Below, piece by piece: positions 22,682-36,296 of a stretch of DNA of 64,000 bases. The position numbers were made by a program, and so were the translations under genes. The notes under the pieces were generated by a model that was given only the letters and a program-made list of their open reading frames with translations, did no database searches and had not been told where the DNA came from. How positions within the stretch are numbered: the first letter of the stretch is position 1; every line of letters begins with the position of its first letter. Source of the stretch: Misgurnus anguillicaudatus (lineage: Eukaryota > Chordata > Actinopteri > Cypriniformes > Cobitidae); contig NC_073342.2 of the NCBI RefSeq assembly GCF_027580225.2, forward strand, positions 13,055,001 to 13,119,000, given 5' to 3'.

Positions 22682-24231
22682 GTGATAAAAACTACTTGAA
22701 AGGACCAAAACCATCTTTCGGAAACATTTGCCACTTTTCAAGACTTATGATCACACCCGGCATGTGTTGAACGAATGCGTCTGTATTTTTCAAGGCTATG
22801 TGTTCGACATTGCACGTATGTTAGCTTACACATAAAAAACAGACTATACTTTTGGCTTTAGAGTTAAATAAGCTTCTTTTACTGTTGCAAACAACCTCTG
22901 TTATGCTCCATTCCTAACCGTTGAGTAATGGTGCAGTTCATACTGAAAGCTTGAAAAATGAAAAAGCTTTGCAAAACAGAATATGCAATTTTGCTCTCTA
23001 TAACAAGCACCTCAAACAAAACTGTGTTTTCTAAAGGTATAATGCCTGTAAACAGCTTGAAAATACACTTTTATTTGTTTATCCAAGCTTAAACAAGCAG
23101 AATCCAATTTTCCTTTCAAGTCGATCAGGCTGTACTTTTATTGCTACAAATAGCAGCTCTAGGGAGTTACCAATATGGCCGCAGAAAGAACTGACTTGCA
23201 TAAAAGGGACTTTGGAAAGTATGTCAGTCAGTGAATGAACTGTGTCTGTGCCATCTAAGACTACTGTCAGCCCATCTGAAAATACACTTACAATTGAAGA
23301 CACCCAGAAAAACTCATTAAAAACACAGCAAGAAACCTGGCTCACATAAAAAGAAATAAAATAGAGATAAAGAAAGTATTGTGAAAAGTTTAATTAGTTT
23401 TACTCTTACCTTAGCCTTACCACACTAGCAATATTTCTTGAAATTCAATTTAAAAATGTTAAACACGCAAGCCTTCTTTCCTATTATTCGAAACTGAATT
23501 TTCTTTAATGTAAAATCGATTTTCAGCTTCATGTTTAGGAAGTGGAAGTTTAGATGGCTTCATTGAATTAAGCTACTGATTTTATTTATACAGCTGTCTC
23601 CAGAGCACCCCTAAACCGAAGTCTGCATTTCATTCAAAAAACATGCAACGTCAATCGATCAGGTGACTTACTGCCATCATCAGTACAATTGCGTAATTGG
23701 ATTGCATAATACCACAAGTCAATACAAATCAATTTTTCATAATTGCCAGAACAGTGAGTGGTAATGAATAGATTCATGTTAGATGCAGGGGCATAAGCCA
23801 AGAGAATTCTGGGAAATGATCAAAACAGCCTTTGATGCCCCACTAGGCTCCAAAGCAAGGGATGGAGCCATTGACGTTAGGCTATTGATGTTCCACAGCT
23901 GAATTAAATTCAGAGTAGGTGGTACACCTTAGGAATACAAACATGTACCATAAATGACCTTCAATCAATAGGAATCTTATCAAACTTCCTTCTTAAACCC
24001 CCAGTTTTTGATGCATGAAGAAAGTCAAGGCCTGGCTGAGGGATGGAGATAAAAAAATTTTGTTCTTTTGACACAAACTGCATAAGTACAGAATGCCACA
24101 AAAAGCATTTACATACAATTTTAATCATGTTAGGTGGGATGTTTTGAACATCTTTTTTCATATTCCAACTCTTCCAAGCCCCCTACAGTATATCATCATT
24201 TTGCTACTGAGGTTTAAATAAAAAATGCTAA

Positions 24232-24441
24232 GGTCTGCTTTCACAGACAAGGCTTAGCATAAGCCAGGACTTAAATTCAGATGTTTAAGTATCTTTTATA
24301 AGCATGATGTTACTGGTGTGAGACAATTTTGAGACAAATCAATGGCACTGGTATATTTTAAGATCTGCCAGTGCAAGTAATTTGCAGTTGAGACAGCTCA
24401 GATTAGTCTAGGACTTAAGCCTTAAGTTTGTGAAACCGGGG
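24232..24441. mobile_element. hairpin MITE ending in TTTCACAGACAAGGCTTA
   Basis: GGTCTGCTTTCACAGACAAG and GGCTTAGCATAAGCCAGGAC at the left pair with GGACTTAAGCCTTAAG and TTTGTGAAACCGGGG at the right. The whole 210 bp is a near-palindrome, of a type I recognise as widespread in fish. Its superfamily is not certain. Confidence 0.6.
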
Positions 24442-25215
24442 GTACATGTTTTAACTACATAAAGATTGAAATAAGTGTGCTATTCAAAGCCACAATGACA
24501 ATTTTCAATGTAGTCAAGTCCTAGGTGGGAGAGGTCAGGGCTCAAAATTGCAACATATGCTACTTAAATTTAATTGGCGCGATCTTAAAATATATTTAGG
24601 AGCGTTTGTATGAGTGCAAATGATTGTTGTTGTGCAACTTGTTTTTATTTCTTTATGAAATGTTCTCATATACTGTGTGGAATAATCAGCGAACATCTCA
24701 TTGAGACCCATTCAAACTTTATACGGATGATTCTGTGCTGTTTTTGGCATCAGAGGACACAAATACATGAAGTTTATATATTTAGAGTTGCTGTCAGAGT
24801 TCATGCAGATGCAATCGTCAAATACATTAAAAGTCTGTTAAATATAATGAAGTTGACAAAAATATATTACAATTGTATAGTAAAATATACTTTTAAAATA
24901 ATAAAAAATAATGATTTAAGTAATATAATCATCCTTAAAAGAGTTGTTCTTTCATTTTTAATTTAAACAAAGTTTTGTAATGCAGCACTTTGACAAAATT
25001 TAAAATGCAATGTTTTGATGAACATTTATTTGTTTTATTTTTATTTGATTACTTTAGAAAAGATATATTATTACATTTTATGAATTGAGTTTATAAAACA
25101 TGCTTTTAGTGAAATGTAATTAACCATTAAAGAAACTGAAAAGTATAAAAAACAGAACCCAGAAAAATTAAAACAGAAAAAAATATGATCCGTGAAAATA
25201 AAAAACTAAATTTAA

Positions 25216-25578
25216 AGGCGCTCTAAGCGAATTCACGCATTTTAGACCATAAAACATTTTTTTTAACATACAGCAAACATATACTCACTATCTGCTTGCT
25301 GCCTGTCGCTGATCAAACTGTAAAAAAACGCGATCTCTGTAGACAGCTCAGGCTCGACAAACGGCAATATCAACATAGTGGCCAAACCTAGCACAACAAA
25401 ACATAACAAAGTGTTCCAGCCAATAAACGACAAGAAGGATTTGGGGGTGGGGGTTGGGCGCGTTCATGAATGCACGGACGGGAGAGGGAGGGGGAGGCGT
25501 TAGCTACGCTCCGTTTGTTTGAAAACAGTTCAAACATCAACAGGAAGTGACGTCGCACATTATTCGCTTAGAGAGCCT
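25216..25578. mobile_element. TTAA-target element (AGGCGCTCTAAGCGA ends)
   Basis: The left end AGGCGCTCTAAGCGAAT and right end ATTCGCTTAGAGAGCCT are inverted repeats with one mismatch in 17. TTAA lies on both sides (25212-25215 and 25579-25582). The interior is GC-richer than its surroundings and has no ORF. Its right TTAA is also the left TTAA of the next element. Confidence 0.85.
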
Positions 25579-25582
25579 TTAA

Positions 25583-25807
25583 CCTCCTAAGACCTGGTGT
25601 GTCCAAATACGTGGACATCACTTTTTTGTTGTTTGCACCACAATACTTAATTCTGTGTAACTGGAACCTGTTTTACACAAATGTGGACAATTACACTGCT
25701 TCATGTTCAAAGAAAAATATTTGGTTATTATATTTATTGGTTCTTCCTAACCCCAAATAGCTGGAAAAAATCTAAAAAAGACAAACCAAAGCTCAGGTCT
25801 TAGGAGG
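25583..25807. mobile_element. TTAA-target element (CCTCCTAAGACCTG ends)
   Basis: The left end CCTCCTAAGACCTG and right end CAGGTCTTAGGAGG are a perfect 14-bp inverted repeat. It is flanked by TTAA at 25579-25582 and 25808-25811. It is 225 bp with no ORF. Its ends are unrelated to those of the adjoining element although the two share the TTAA between them. Confidence 0.88.
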
Positions 25808-26106
25808 TTAAAATAAATCATTTAAAATAACAATAAATGGTTTTATAGAGCCCCATGAATCTACACGTTTTAAACATTAGAGCTTGTTTTAAAATGGGCT
25901 AAGCACAAGTCAAGTGTGTGGCAAATAATTTAAGATCAAGTTTGATTGTTCAAGGCTTAATCTTCAAGTTGTGGTGCTCCTATCATTTTCAATGGATGCT
26001 TCTAAATTTTGTCTGGTGCTCCTAACTTTTAAATTTGGGAGCATCAGTGTTACCTACTAAAAAAGTACATTTTGAGCCCTTTGGTTTGGCCTTCTATGGT
26101 TTTTAA

Positions 26107-26598
26107 ACCATAGACTGTAAAAAAAGATGGAAGTAGGGTCGTGATGTCACCCATAGATTTCTGAAGAAGCTTAAAGTAGGCGTTGCCTGCCGTCAGCATC
26201 TTGGCCGTGCGTCACTCGCGGATATCCAAAAATGGGTAAAGAGGCGGGACGTGGGTGAAGCTGAGGTGGCTGGTTTGCTGAAACCATGCCCGCCTAGCTC
26301 AACTCTAGTGACGGTAGTGTCTGTTCAACCGTCACTTAGGTGGCCACGCCCTTAATTATGCAGAACTTTAAGGCTTAATATCATTTGAATTGATGAGTTA
26401 CAAAAAAATTCACCCCCCCACAGTTGTCATGAAGACCAAAAACACCTTTTGTACCAGGCTGTAAACATATTATTTTCTACTGTAAAGTTGGCCATTTTAA
26501 CATGGTGGTCTATGGGAATTGACTCCCTTTTGTAGTCTGCCAGTCGATGAATTGCACTTCCGTATTAGCTTCATCAGAGAGATCGGAAGGTTGCCCCT
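26107..26598. repeat. dispersed repeat, ATAGACTGTAAAAAAAGATGG family, long copy
   Basis: It begins with the same 21-bp start as 22134 and continues through GTACCAGGCTGTAAACATAT and TTGACTCCCTTTTG, blocks I recognise as a high-copy fish repeat. The borders carry TTTAAACCA and GGTTTAAACC, which may be part of its ends. There is no convincing ORF. Confidence 0.5.
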
Positions 26599-27817
26599 CG
26601 GTTTAAACCATATCTGCAACCAGCAAGTCAATCTTGTCTACACATACAGTAGCCTATTTGACTAACATTTCATCTAGCGGACAGGCAGCACCAGTTTTGG
26701 GATGTACGTATAGTAAGATGCTTTTATTGACTATAAATGAAGCTTGAGGGTTAGCCTGATTTTGCATTCATCTTTTGAGGTAACCATGGCCAGTACAGTA
26801 TGTTTGGGTGTATATGAGAAAACAAGAATGAGCTTAGCTGTTTAAACTATCAGTTAACTTCAAGAAGATGGCTGATTTTAAAATTTTAAATCTCCTAGGT
26901 GGGCAAAAGAATTCATCTGCTAAATTAGTATACACAGCGTATTACTATTTCCCCAGGTCCAACAACTCATATGAATCTGCAAGCAGCGTTTTTTATTTTT
27001 TTTTTCTCTTAAAAAGTGAAGCATCCTCAGTGGCACAAACATACACAGATCTGAGAGCAGATCTATAGTGCCTGACAGAGATGACAGAGCAGCATTTCTG
27101 TCCTAACACTGGAATCATGGGGGAAAACATTAGTCTAACTGGGATAAAAGAGAAAATAATTTCCACTATATTTAAACGTGAAGCTATTTTGATAATACTA
27201 CATTTTTATATAAAAGAAAAAAAAACATTGAAAGAATGATAATGGATAGAAAGTAAAACTAAAGCAGCTGTGTATCTGTTAGGGCATGTACTCAAAATCT
27301 AGAGTTTTCATTGCTTCTAGCTGAATGTTAATTACAGTCCAATTATAACATTGAAAGTGATTTAAATTCACAAACACATACGATTTGAGGTCATCTAACA
27401 GGCCTAACACTAAGGATTTTTTCCAAACTTAATTATACATGCGGATGCCAATATTAGTCATTCAGAAAACTGTAAATTTTAGTTTTTAATATTAACATCT
27501 TGACCTCGGTGACCTCATAGCTGTCTATGGTCTGAACAATTTCAACGTATATGCGCTCTTGCGTCTTGAGATGCGGCTTTTCATGCTTCAGATGTATGCA
27601 CACACGGAAACAGTGCATGAGAAACATCTGTTTCGCATCTTCTTTTATTGAATTTTTAAATGAGCAAGGCTTCAAAACAAGCCATCAGGCTATACATTGT
27701 CGAGCCCTGAGTGATGTGACCATATGCAACACGCACATATGGTTTCTCTCATGTATTTTTCCAACTTCCTTATAAAGTTTTCTAACATAGTTTTACCCAA
27801 CTTTTATATAGTATTAA

Positions 27818-28679
27818 AGAAATAGTCAATTTTCTTAAAAGAAAAATCCAGATAATTTACTCACCACCATGTCATCCAAAATGTTGATGTCTTTCTTTGT
27901 TCAGTCCAGGAGAAATTATGTTTTTTTGAGGAAAACATTGCAGGATTTTTCTCAATTTAATGGACTTTAATGGACACTAACACTTAACACTTAACTAAAC
28001 AGGAATATAAAGGATCCCAAACGAGGCATTAGGGTCTTATCTAGCGAAACGATTGTCATTTGACAATAAAAATAACAAATATATACTTTTAAACCACAAT
28101 TTCTCGTCTAGATCCGGTCCTGATAGCGTCAGCGTGACCTCAAGCAATACGTCATGACGTCAAGAGGTCACAGAGGACGAACGCGAAACGCGCCCCAGTG
28201 TTTACAAGTGTGGAGAAAGAGGACCGTTCCGACGTTGTTGTATGTGGAATGATGCTAATTAATGTCTTTGTGTCAGTTTATTGTTTAAAATGGTCCGCAA
28301 ATGTGCTTTTTATATATGTAACACGTATTTACGTTAGGTCACGCTGGACCGGACCTAGGCGAAAAGTTGTGGTTTAAAAGTGCATATTTTTTATTTTTCT
28401 TGTCAAAAATGACAATCGTTTCGCTAGATAAGACCCTTATGGCTCGTTTGGGATCGTTTATAGTCCTTTGAAACTCCGTTGAAAAAAACTGTTACGTGTT
28501 TAGTTAAGTGTTAAGTGTTGGTGTCCATTAAAGTCTATTAAAATGAGAAAAATCCTGCAATGTTTTCCTCAAAAAACATAATTTCTTCTGGACTGAACAA
28601 AGAAAGACATCAACATTTTGTATGACATGGTGGTGAGTAAATTATCTGGATTTTTCTTTTAAGAAAATGGACTGTTCCT
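27818..28679. mobile_element. long-arm foldback element with TTAA flanks, copy 2
   Basis: Same family as 6896-7794. TTAA borders lie at 27814-27817 and 28680-28683. The arms pair from AGAAATAGTCAATTTTC to GAAAATGGACTGTTCCT. Shared blocks include ATCCAGATAATTTACTCACC and GCGAAACGATTGTCAT with their complements in the other arm. Confidence 0.8.
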
Positions 28680-28778
28680 TTAAAGTGCAGCTATTTCATT
28701 ACTAAAAAAAACGTTATTTTGTGTTTACGTTATTATGTTATTTTTCACATACCGTACAGTTATGTAGCTCCAGATTGA

Positions 28779-29197
28779 TAGGGCTGCGCAAAATATCGAT
28801 ACAGCTAACTATCGTGATAAAATTTTCCACAATTGTGTATCAATATTTCAATCTCTAGTAGTCGTATAAAAAAAAATCCCTCTGCGTGCATCAAACGACC
28901 TCCCTCGCCGCTGCTGTGGTTGTCGCTGTCCTGTTGTCTGTCATATACGCCATTCAGCCAATGTCTCAGAAGTTAGCGGTAGTGAGAAAATAGCAGAAAA
29001 TTTTAAAATGCCTGCAGCTCTCAAAGCCGACGTGTGGAAGCACTTTGGCTTAAAAAAAGTAAAAAAAAAAAAATCTGCTCTATTTTTTTTTACATTTTTG
29101 ATAAAAAAGAAAAGTACTGCAATGTATCGCAATATGCATCGTATTGTAGCGCATAAAAAGTATCGTATTGTGAGGCCCTTGCCAATACCCAGCCCTA
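28779..29197. mobile_element. hAT MITE
   Basis: It starts TAGGGCTGCGCAAAATATCG and ends TTGCCAATACCCAGCCCTA. The flanks CAGATTGA and CAGATTTC agree at 6 of 8, a decayed target duplication. ATCGATA motifs at the left are mirrored by TATCGTATTG at the right. The ORFs crossing it are A/T-run artefacts. Confidence 0.7.
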
Positions 29198-30229
29198 CAG
29201 ATTTCCCTTTCTTCCTAAAACGCACTGATTTTGTACAAAACTCATTGATTTGAAAAGCCCTGTGCCCCTTATTGGGCAGCTAATCTGTACATTGTGATTG
29301 GCCTGAATACGTCTTAGGTCAGCCGGAAATGTGACGCTCCTTACCATGTTTGAAAGATTCGGTCAAAAGTCCAAAGCGGGAGCAATTATGATAATGTCGG
29401 TCTTGTCTACATCACCAATCCCAAAAAGTAAACCGTTGCCTACAATCCGTGTGTTTGTTGTAGTCCAAGAAAAGAGATTTACTTGGAGACGATAACTCAC
29501 GTCATCGGTTACTTTGGGGTTTGTACCATTTGCATATCGTTAACATGTACTAATACACACTTACACACCAAAGGAAATATAAAATCAGGAGTCGAACCAT
29601 AGGGGCTCTTTAAATATTTAACTATTTTACAGCTTGGGATGGGCTGAATACCATTTGCAATGATGAAACAGAATAATATTTTGGGCTTTAAAGAAAAGCC
29701 TACAGTACATACCATAAGAATAAAAAATTACAAGGGTGTTCAAGAGTGAATGGTTTTCATTTGTAAAATTACAGCCAGCATTTTCAATTACCTGTTTATT
29801 TTTTTGCATATTGTGAAGTGTATTTTTTCATAAATGGAAAATTCAGTAGATCTAATGAGAGTACAGAGTATACCAGAATATGTGGTGCAACAAGCAATTG
29901 ACGGAATTGCTGGCAAATTGTTTTGTCGCAGCTGGTTAGGAAACAGGTGTAATAGGGGAAGTGTGTTCCAATTACCTTATGTTCAGGGAAAAATTATGTA
30001 CAGCTTATTTTAAAAAAGGCCATTCTCTGAGGTGTGACCTACTGTAACACTAGCAGGCTTTCATTTTCTTCCATGTTCGGCATTAAATTTAGTTAATTAT
30101 CTCAAGTACTACTAAGGATGTTCATTCTGCTTAAATACTAAAACTAAAAATAGAGAAGCTTCATTTTTGGTTTAGATAAAAAAGATTCTAATCATAATAC
30201 AAAATTGTGTTGTATATCATTTAATCTGA

Positions 30230-30356
30230 TGCATTTGGTAGATGTTTTACTCCAAAGGTTTCATTTTATTAGTCCATATATTCCCTGGAAACCAAACCCA
30301 TGACCTCTGTGTTGCTTCTGCTACCGTATGCTTTAACAAGTAAGCTACAGGGACAT
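30230..30356. repeat. degenerate fish repeat with tRNA-like GAACCCATGACC block
   Basis: ATTTGGTAGATGTTTTACTCCAAAG followed by CCAAACCCATGACCTCTG and AAGTAAGCTACAGGGA resembles a very common teleost repeat whose second half looks like the complement of a tRNA. It is too decayed to define ends. Confidence 0.4.
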
Positions 30357-31514
30357 CTGATATTAATTTGTGCTTATATTGGCACATACACGCACACACA
30401 TTTTCATCTTAACGCCATCTCTTTTTCTGTATGAAACATCAGTGCATCTCTTTCTTGCAGTAACAAATAGCTGTAAAACAGTAATAATGCTTTCTGTTTA
30501 TCATTCTCTGTCTGCATTACACAAACATAATCTGACCTTTACTTTTCTTTAATATGCTTCATAAGCTTTTTTCTGTTCAGTACTTCTGTTTCTGTATACG
30601 CGCGCACACACTTCTCTCTGACATTCAATTTTCTTTTGTTTCCTCTCTTCCGCCCAAATCTCACACTCTCTGTGTGAAAAATCAAACTGACAGGCATGCC
30701 ATGTCACTGCTACACAACTTTGATAATGAGCTTCTCTGGAAAAAAAAAAAAAAACGAGGCCACGATAAAACGTCACGGCTGCTTTTACCCTCACCTGACC
30801 CTAGGATTTGATTATCTGAGGTAGATATTGCTATCCAGATGCAATTCCATTTTAACCTAATTGTCAGTGTCATTTTACGTAAACAGTTCATCTGCCAAGC
30901 CTGATTGGTTATCCATAACAGTGACCTCTTATCTTCATTGTCAGAATGGTTTGACGTGACTGTAATAGCACGAACATTTGTGAATAACAAATAGAAATTT
31001 CATCTGGACTGATATTGGAGATAACAGCTCGATGCAAATCAGTCACCATTGAGAATTCAGGACTGAGAGGTTTGTGAGTTAATTTATGACAGTGAATCTG
31101 TCTTTTGACTTGGACACGGAAAATTATTCAGAATGAAAGAGGGAATAATAAAAATGTATAGCTCTAAGAGACGAATAGGGATGTAAAAGTACTGGTACTT
31201 CTGTACAGTACCAAGTTGATGCTAAAATTACATTACTGTAAAATGTAATAATATCACTCGTTTTAATGAATAAATTTTGTATTCAAGTTCTGTCTTACTG
31301 TATATTTAAAGGCTCACATGCATACACATTTACATGTTGAGTCCACACATGAGAATGCTGGAGCGCTCACACTAGCCTCTTTCACACCATTTCGGTAAAC
31401 TACCATAAATTTACCAGAATTAATTTACCAGTAAATACAAAAATGTAGTGCAATACACATGCAGTGACGTTCCGTCTTTTTACCAGTAAGACACAAGCGT
31501 GCCGCACAAGCCCT

Positions 31515-31978
31515 GAAAAGTGAAGCCAAAATGTCTCGATCGCCCCCTAGTGCCTGGTCCCAGTATAGGTCATAAACCCCGCCTCCCCATGTTATTCAAT
31601 GGGACTTGAAACAAACTAAAATGTAATTACACTTTAATTATCTTTTTTCCTAAGCTGGCTTCTGATGTAAATTAAAATGTTTGTTTTTAAAATAAGTTTG
31701 TTTTTAGATAGTTATTTAATGATATAAAAACGGTGGTGTCACGTCATGATTAACATCTGTGATATTGTGTGATATGCGCATTCTGCGAGAGCGAGGGCGG
31801 GGTCCTAATTACGTGGCTTTACCTTCCTGCTCACTACTGCGCTGGACTGGTCCCAAAATCGCTACTGCGCAGACTCAAGACCCAAGATGTCAGCGCCATA
31901 TCGGGACACTGACGGCTTCACTTTTTACCAATGGAAGAGAGCAAACAGGCGTTGTCCATATTTTTTACAGTCTATGGT
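31515..31978 (-). repeat. dispersed repeat, ATAGACTGTAAAAAA family, inverted copy
   Basis: It ends TTTTTTACAGTCTATGG, the reverse complement of the starts at 22134 and 26110. The body (CGCCCCCTAGTG, GCGCCATATCGGGACACTG) is GC-richer than its flanks. Overlapping short ORFs have no recognisable domain. Confidence 0.45.
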
Positions 31979-32310
31979 AAGACATCATTCACACATCAGT
32001 ATCAAAATACCGGTAAACTCAGTGAGAAAGTGGGGTTACCTGTGGCGTGTGGTCGGCGAGTTCAGTGTTGTATTTGTAAACAATGGCGGGTTATGACTTC
32101 AAATGTCTGTATTTTGTTGTTTTCACATCTGTGGCAAATGCTGATGGTCGCAAAGTTGCTCGTGATCAAACAACATTGGGTATGTCAAACGGACCCTGCG
32201 TTTGCACATTAGGCTTCACAGAGGGTGTGCTAAGGACGTCGGCAATACGGCAAATAGATGGTAAGCTGTTTTAAACAAATTTGGTGAAGAAATGAGGATG
32301 TTAACTTCAA

Positions 32311-33163
32311 GGATAAGTCTATTTTCTTAAAAAAATAATAATAATAATCCAGATAATTTACTCACCACCATGTCATCCAAAATGTTGTTATCTTTCTTTG
32401 CTCAGTCAAGAAGAAATGATGTTTTTTGAGAAAAACATTCCAGGGTTTTTCTCATTTTAATGGACTTTAATGGACTCCAACACGTAACGTTTAAAATTGC
32501 AGTTTCAACTAAGTTTAAAAGGACGAGGCATAAGGATCTTATCTAGTGAAACGACTGTCATTTTTGACAAAAAATGCACTTTTAAACTACAACTTCTCGC
32601 CTATCTCCGGTCCTGTGACGCGCCAGTGCGACCTCACGTAATTGCGTATTTTTTTGCAGATCATTTTAAACAATAAACTGACACAAAGACATTTAGTAGT
32701 ATCATTCGACATACAACAACATCTGACCGGTCCTCTTTCTTCACACTTGTAAACACTGGGGCGTAGTTTCGCATACGTCATCCGTGACCTCTTGACGTGA
32801 TGATGTATTACTTGAGGTCATGCATGCGCATCACAGGACCGGAGATAGACGAGAAGTTGTAGTTTAAAAGTGCATCTTTATTTTTTTTGTCAAAATGACA
32901 ATCGTTTCGCTAGATCAGACCCTTATGCCTCGTTTGGGATCGTTTCGAGTTCTTTAAAACTCAAAAACTGCAATTTTAAACTGCATTAAAACTGTGACGT
33001 GTTGGGGTCCATTAAAGTCCATTAAAATGAGAAAAATCCTGGAATGTTTTCCTCAAAAAATATAATTTCTTCTTGACTGAACAAAGAAAGACATCAACAT
33101 TTTGGATGACATGCTGGTGAGTAAATTATCTGGATTTTTTTTTAAAGAAAATTGACTAATCCT
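32311..33163. mobile_element. long-arm foldback element, copy 3 (decayed target sites)
   Basis: It has the same arms as 6896-7794 and 27818-28679 (AATCCAGATAATTTACTCAC on the left, its complement GTGAGTAAATTATCTGGATT on the right). The TTAA flanks have become TCAA and TTCA, so this appears to be an older insertion, or its flanks have mutated. Confidence 0.75.
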
Positions 33164-35321
33164 TTCATGTGTGCTCGACTTTTAAGCAGCACGTGTGTGG
33201 AAAGATCAGTAAACAGGGGGTAAATGCGTCATCTGTATAAAAACGTTATGATTGGCCCAAAGCTGTCAGTGCGGTCTGATGTCGTCCGTTCTAAATGCCG
33301 GTAATCTATATTTTTGTCCACACATAGTGCTTACCGGTAAATTATTGGTAAGCTTACAACCTCTCTTACTGGTAAATTGGCAGCACTGATTTACCGTAAA
33401 GGTTCTGTTAACACATGACCTGTTAACTGCAATTTACCAGTAAATTATTAGCAAAGACTGTATGTCTGTACACGTAAACCACCAAATGTACTTTTCAGTA
33501 AAACAGTCTGACTTGGTTAAGTATTGTTTTGTTAATGCTGTGACTTACGTGAATGCAAGTAGGTGGAACAAAAATAAGATATGGGTCAAGATATCAAACA
33601 GCGCTTTGTAGTGTAAATGAAGACTATTTCTATATTATACACAGACAAGAAAAAGATTAAGGGCTAGATTTACTTACAGCTTACAGCTTGGGTCAGCACA
33701 AATGCCACTTTTGCTGTCAGGATGTACTGAAGAGGCGCGTGTATTGTACCAACCCAATTTCTATCATTATAACACAAACCCTATTTCTGAAGACAACAAA
33801 TAATCTTTCGATTTTTCATCTAGCAGCAAATTGAATCTTGCCGAATGATTTCCCAAAACAACTCTTTCACCTCAAGGGCACAAGGATCATCCAAGGTCAT
33901 GGGTGACACCTTACAATCAAAGGAAAATTACTTTCTGAAACCAGTCAAAATCAGAGAGACGAACAGAATGAGAGAGCAGATGAGATACAGTCAAAAAGTC
34001 CGACAACTGCAGAGGGGAAAGGTTCATTACCTGAATAACGGAGACAGAACTAATGACACGGAGAAAAGATTGGAAGTTGCTAGCATACACACCTGCGCAA
34101 ACACATGAGTACACACCAGAGAGATCATTAGCACTCAGATGTGAGGGAGATTCGGATGTGCACAAATACATTCACACACACATGCATGCTAATCTCTAAA
34201 TGTATTATTCATTAGACGTCGTTATTACTGTCATTAAAATCAGCTTTTGATTCATTGAAAGGATCAGAAAAAAACTGAGATCCTCACTTTCTCCTGCACC
34301 CCTGCTGAAAGGGGTGACTGTACTAATCTGATGAAACAACTCATATCAAGCAACGTGTACCATTAGGGATTTCCACATGAAAGAACCATCACGTACAGTA
34401 TAGCGTCGCTCCAAACAGACCTTTATCAAGGCTTGTAATGTTCATCCACAGGTCTGATAATATAAAAGACATCCAGCTGTAGGAGGAATCAATAAATAAA
34501 GTACTAATGCCATGTCTGAGTACATTTATTCATACCAGCCTGTGCACTTAATAAGGAGCATTATGGCCTTTGTTCACACATGTCCATTAACTACTCTTTG
34601 TCACTATTCAAAGTATTCACCTTTTTAAGCACTATGCACTATTCATGTTTCTTCAAGCAATCTTCAAACTGCTAAAAATAGTCTACCCATGTGACATGCA
34701 ATGCCTTGTGGGATATTATATGGGTAAAATAACTTGATTGAGAACTGAATAACCCTGGTAACAAAATGTCTACTTAGAAGAATATGTTTCACAACTAAAT
34801 CCTTTAGATCTAATCTGACCTGGTTGTGAAATCTGGCACTGCATTTTACTATTTATTGCTACTATTTACAACAGCATTTTTATTCTGACCTAGGTACAGC
34901 TTTCACTCCTCAAATTTATGTTGAACGCCATTAAACTGACAACCAAGCTGATTCCTCATCAGGCTAACAGGATGTCATTGCTCCCTCAAGCAGGTCAGAT
35001 CTGCAATAAAGAGGCAAGAAGATGTTCAGCTATCCTGACTGAATCACAGCACCATTTTTCATTTTATGAAGCAATTTCTTCCTGCACTCTCTCACATACA
35101 GACACACCCTTAAGGCTGTTACACAAAGATTTTATTCCATTCTGATGTTGACTAACAAGGCCTGTCACTTTATTGCTTTACAGCTACATTTAGTGTAAAC
35201 CGGCGGTAACTCCAGTGAGCAAATTGACGTCTAAAAGTGCAAGCGTATGCTCCTTGATGTCATATTTTGATTGATACCAATCAATGGAAATGGCCTGAAA
35301 GACCCTCAGCAGTCCTTTAAG

Positions 35322-35470
35322 CAGGGCTCAAGACTAACTTTTTTTTCCGGTTGCACTGGTGCGCATAACTTTTTTTCTTAGGTGCACCAGAATAAAAGTT
35401 AGGTGCACCCAAATTTTTGACCGCATCGCATTTAACGCTGCAGTTTTACAAGCACCCAACCCTGTTAACC
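35322..35470 (+). mobile_element. hAT left-end fragment (CAGGGCTCAAGACTAAC)
   Basis: CAGGGCTCAAGACTAACTTT followed by GTTGCACTGGTGCGCATAAC and AGGTGCACC resembles hAT-type ends found with a cysteine-free GTGCACC motif. A partly related block (GTGCGACCTGATATTTTT) occurs at 56438. No right terminus was found. Confidence 0.4.
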
Positions 35471-36296
35471 CGCACGATGACACTGGCATCCTAAAGAGTT
35501 CTTTATTTACATTAATTCAAAGTTACTGTTTGTTTAAATGTACTTACCTCAAAAAACTATACGGCATTAAAAAGCGTTAAGACTTAAGATTCCGTTTTTG
35601 ACCTTTATTTTATCCAGAAAATCCTATAGTGACTTTAGTGTCTTCATTTTTGTCAAGAGTTATGAATTTGTATTTGACTTTTAAGTACAGTATGACCCTC
35701 AGTCACTGTCATTGAGAAAAATCCTCCTGCATGGTTGTCATGTAAGCACTCAACAACTCAATGTTCATTGGGGGCTTTTTTATTCAAAGTTAAAATAAAT
35801 ATGGGTAAATATTAAATAAATATAAATATGGATAAATAGTCATTCCATTTTAAATATTCACTTTAAATTTCTGCAGGGATGGGTAAAATTAAATCCATAT
35901 TTATTCCATACACTGCAATGGCTACAGCCATTCATACGTGAAGCTAGAGGGCGCTCATGACACAGTCTCATTATGACAACTTAATGAAGAAGACGTAGTG
36001 TCACGCGGAGATCGCCACTTTACAGGCAAAGGAAGATGTTGTGATGTTTTAAAACATGGAGACAATAAACACGATTGAGATGATATGTGTTTTTCAAGCT
36101 ATGTTGGGTATTTTATAACAATACTGTATATTTATAATGCTATGCATAAATAGCATAAAATAGTTCTGTAAAATAGTTTTCTATCTCATTTTGTGATCAG
36201 AAGACACACCAGATCAAGCACGGTTGTTTAAAGCACTTGACTTTTGATGTTTTAAAGTAATTATATTATAAATCCCTTTATTTGTCGTGTTTTAAT

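Larger units (their letters stand above)
31376..33475. repeat. TTTACCAGTAAA-rich repeat split by two insertions
   Basis: Blocks such as TAAATTTACCAGAATTAATT at 31410 and TTACCGGTAAATTATTGG at 33332 occur on both sides of an inserted foldback (32311-33163) and of a second dispersed repeat (31515-31978). This looks like one older inverted-repeat element opened up by later insertions. The borders are approximate. Confidence 0.4.

Noticed and set aside
24610..24966. 118-codon plus-strand ORF
   Set aside because: Low-complexity, Ile/Lys-rich AT sequence with no domain and no splice context.
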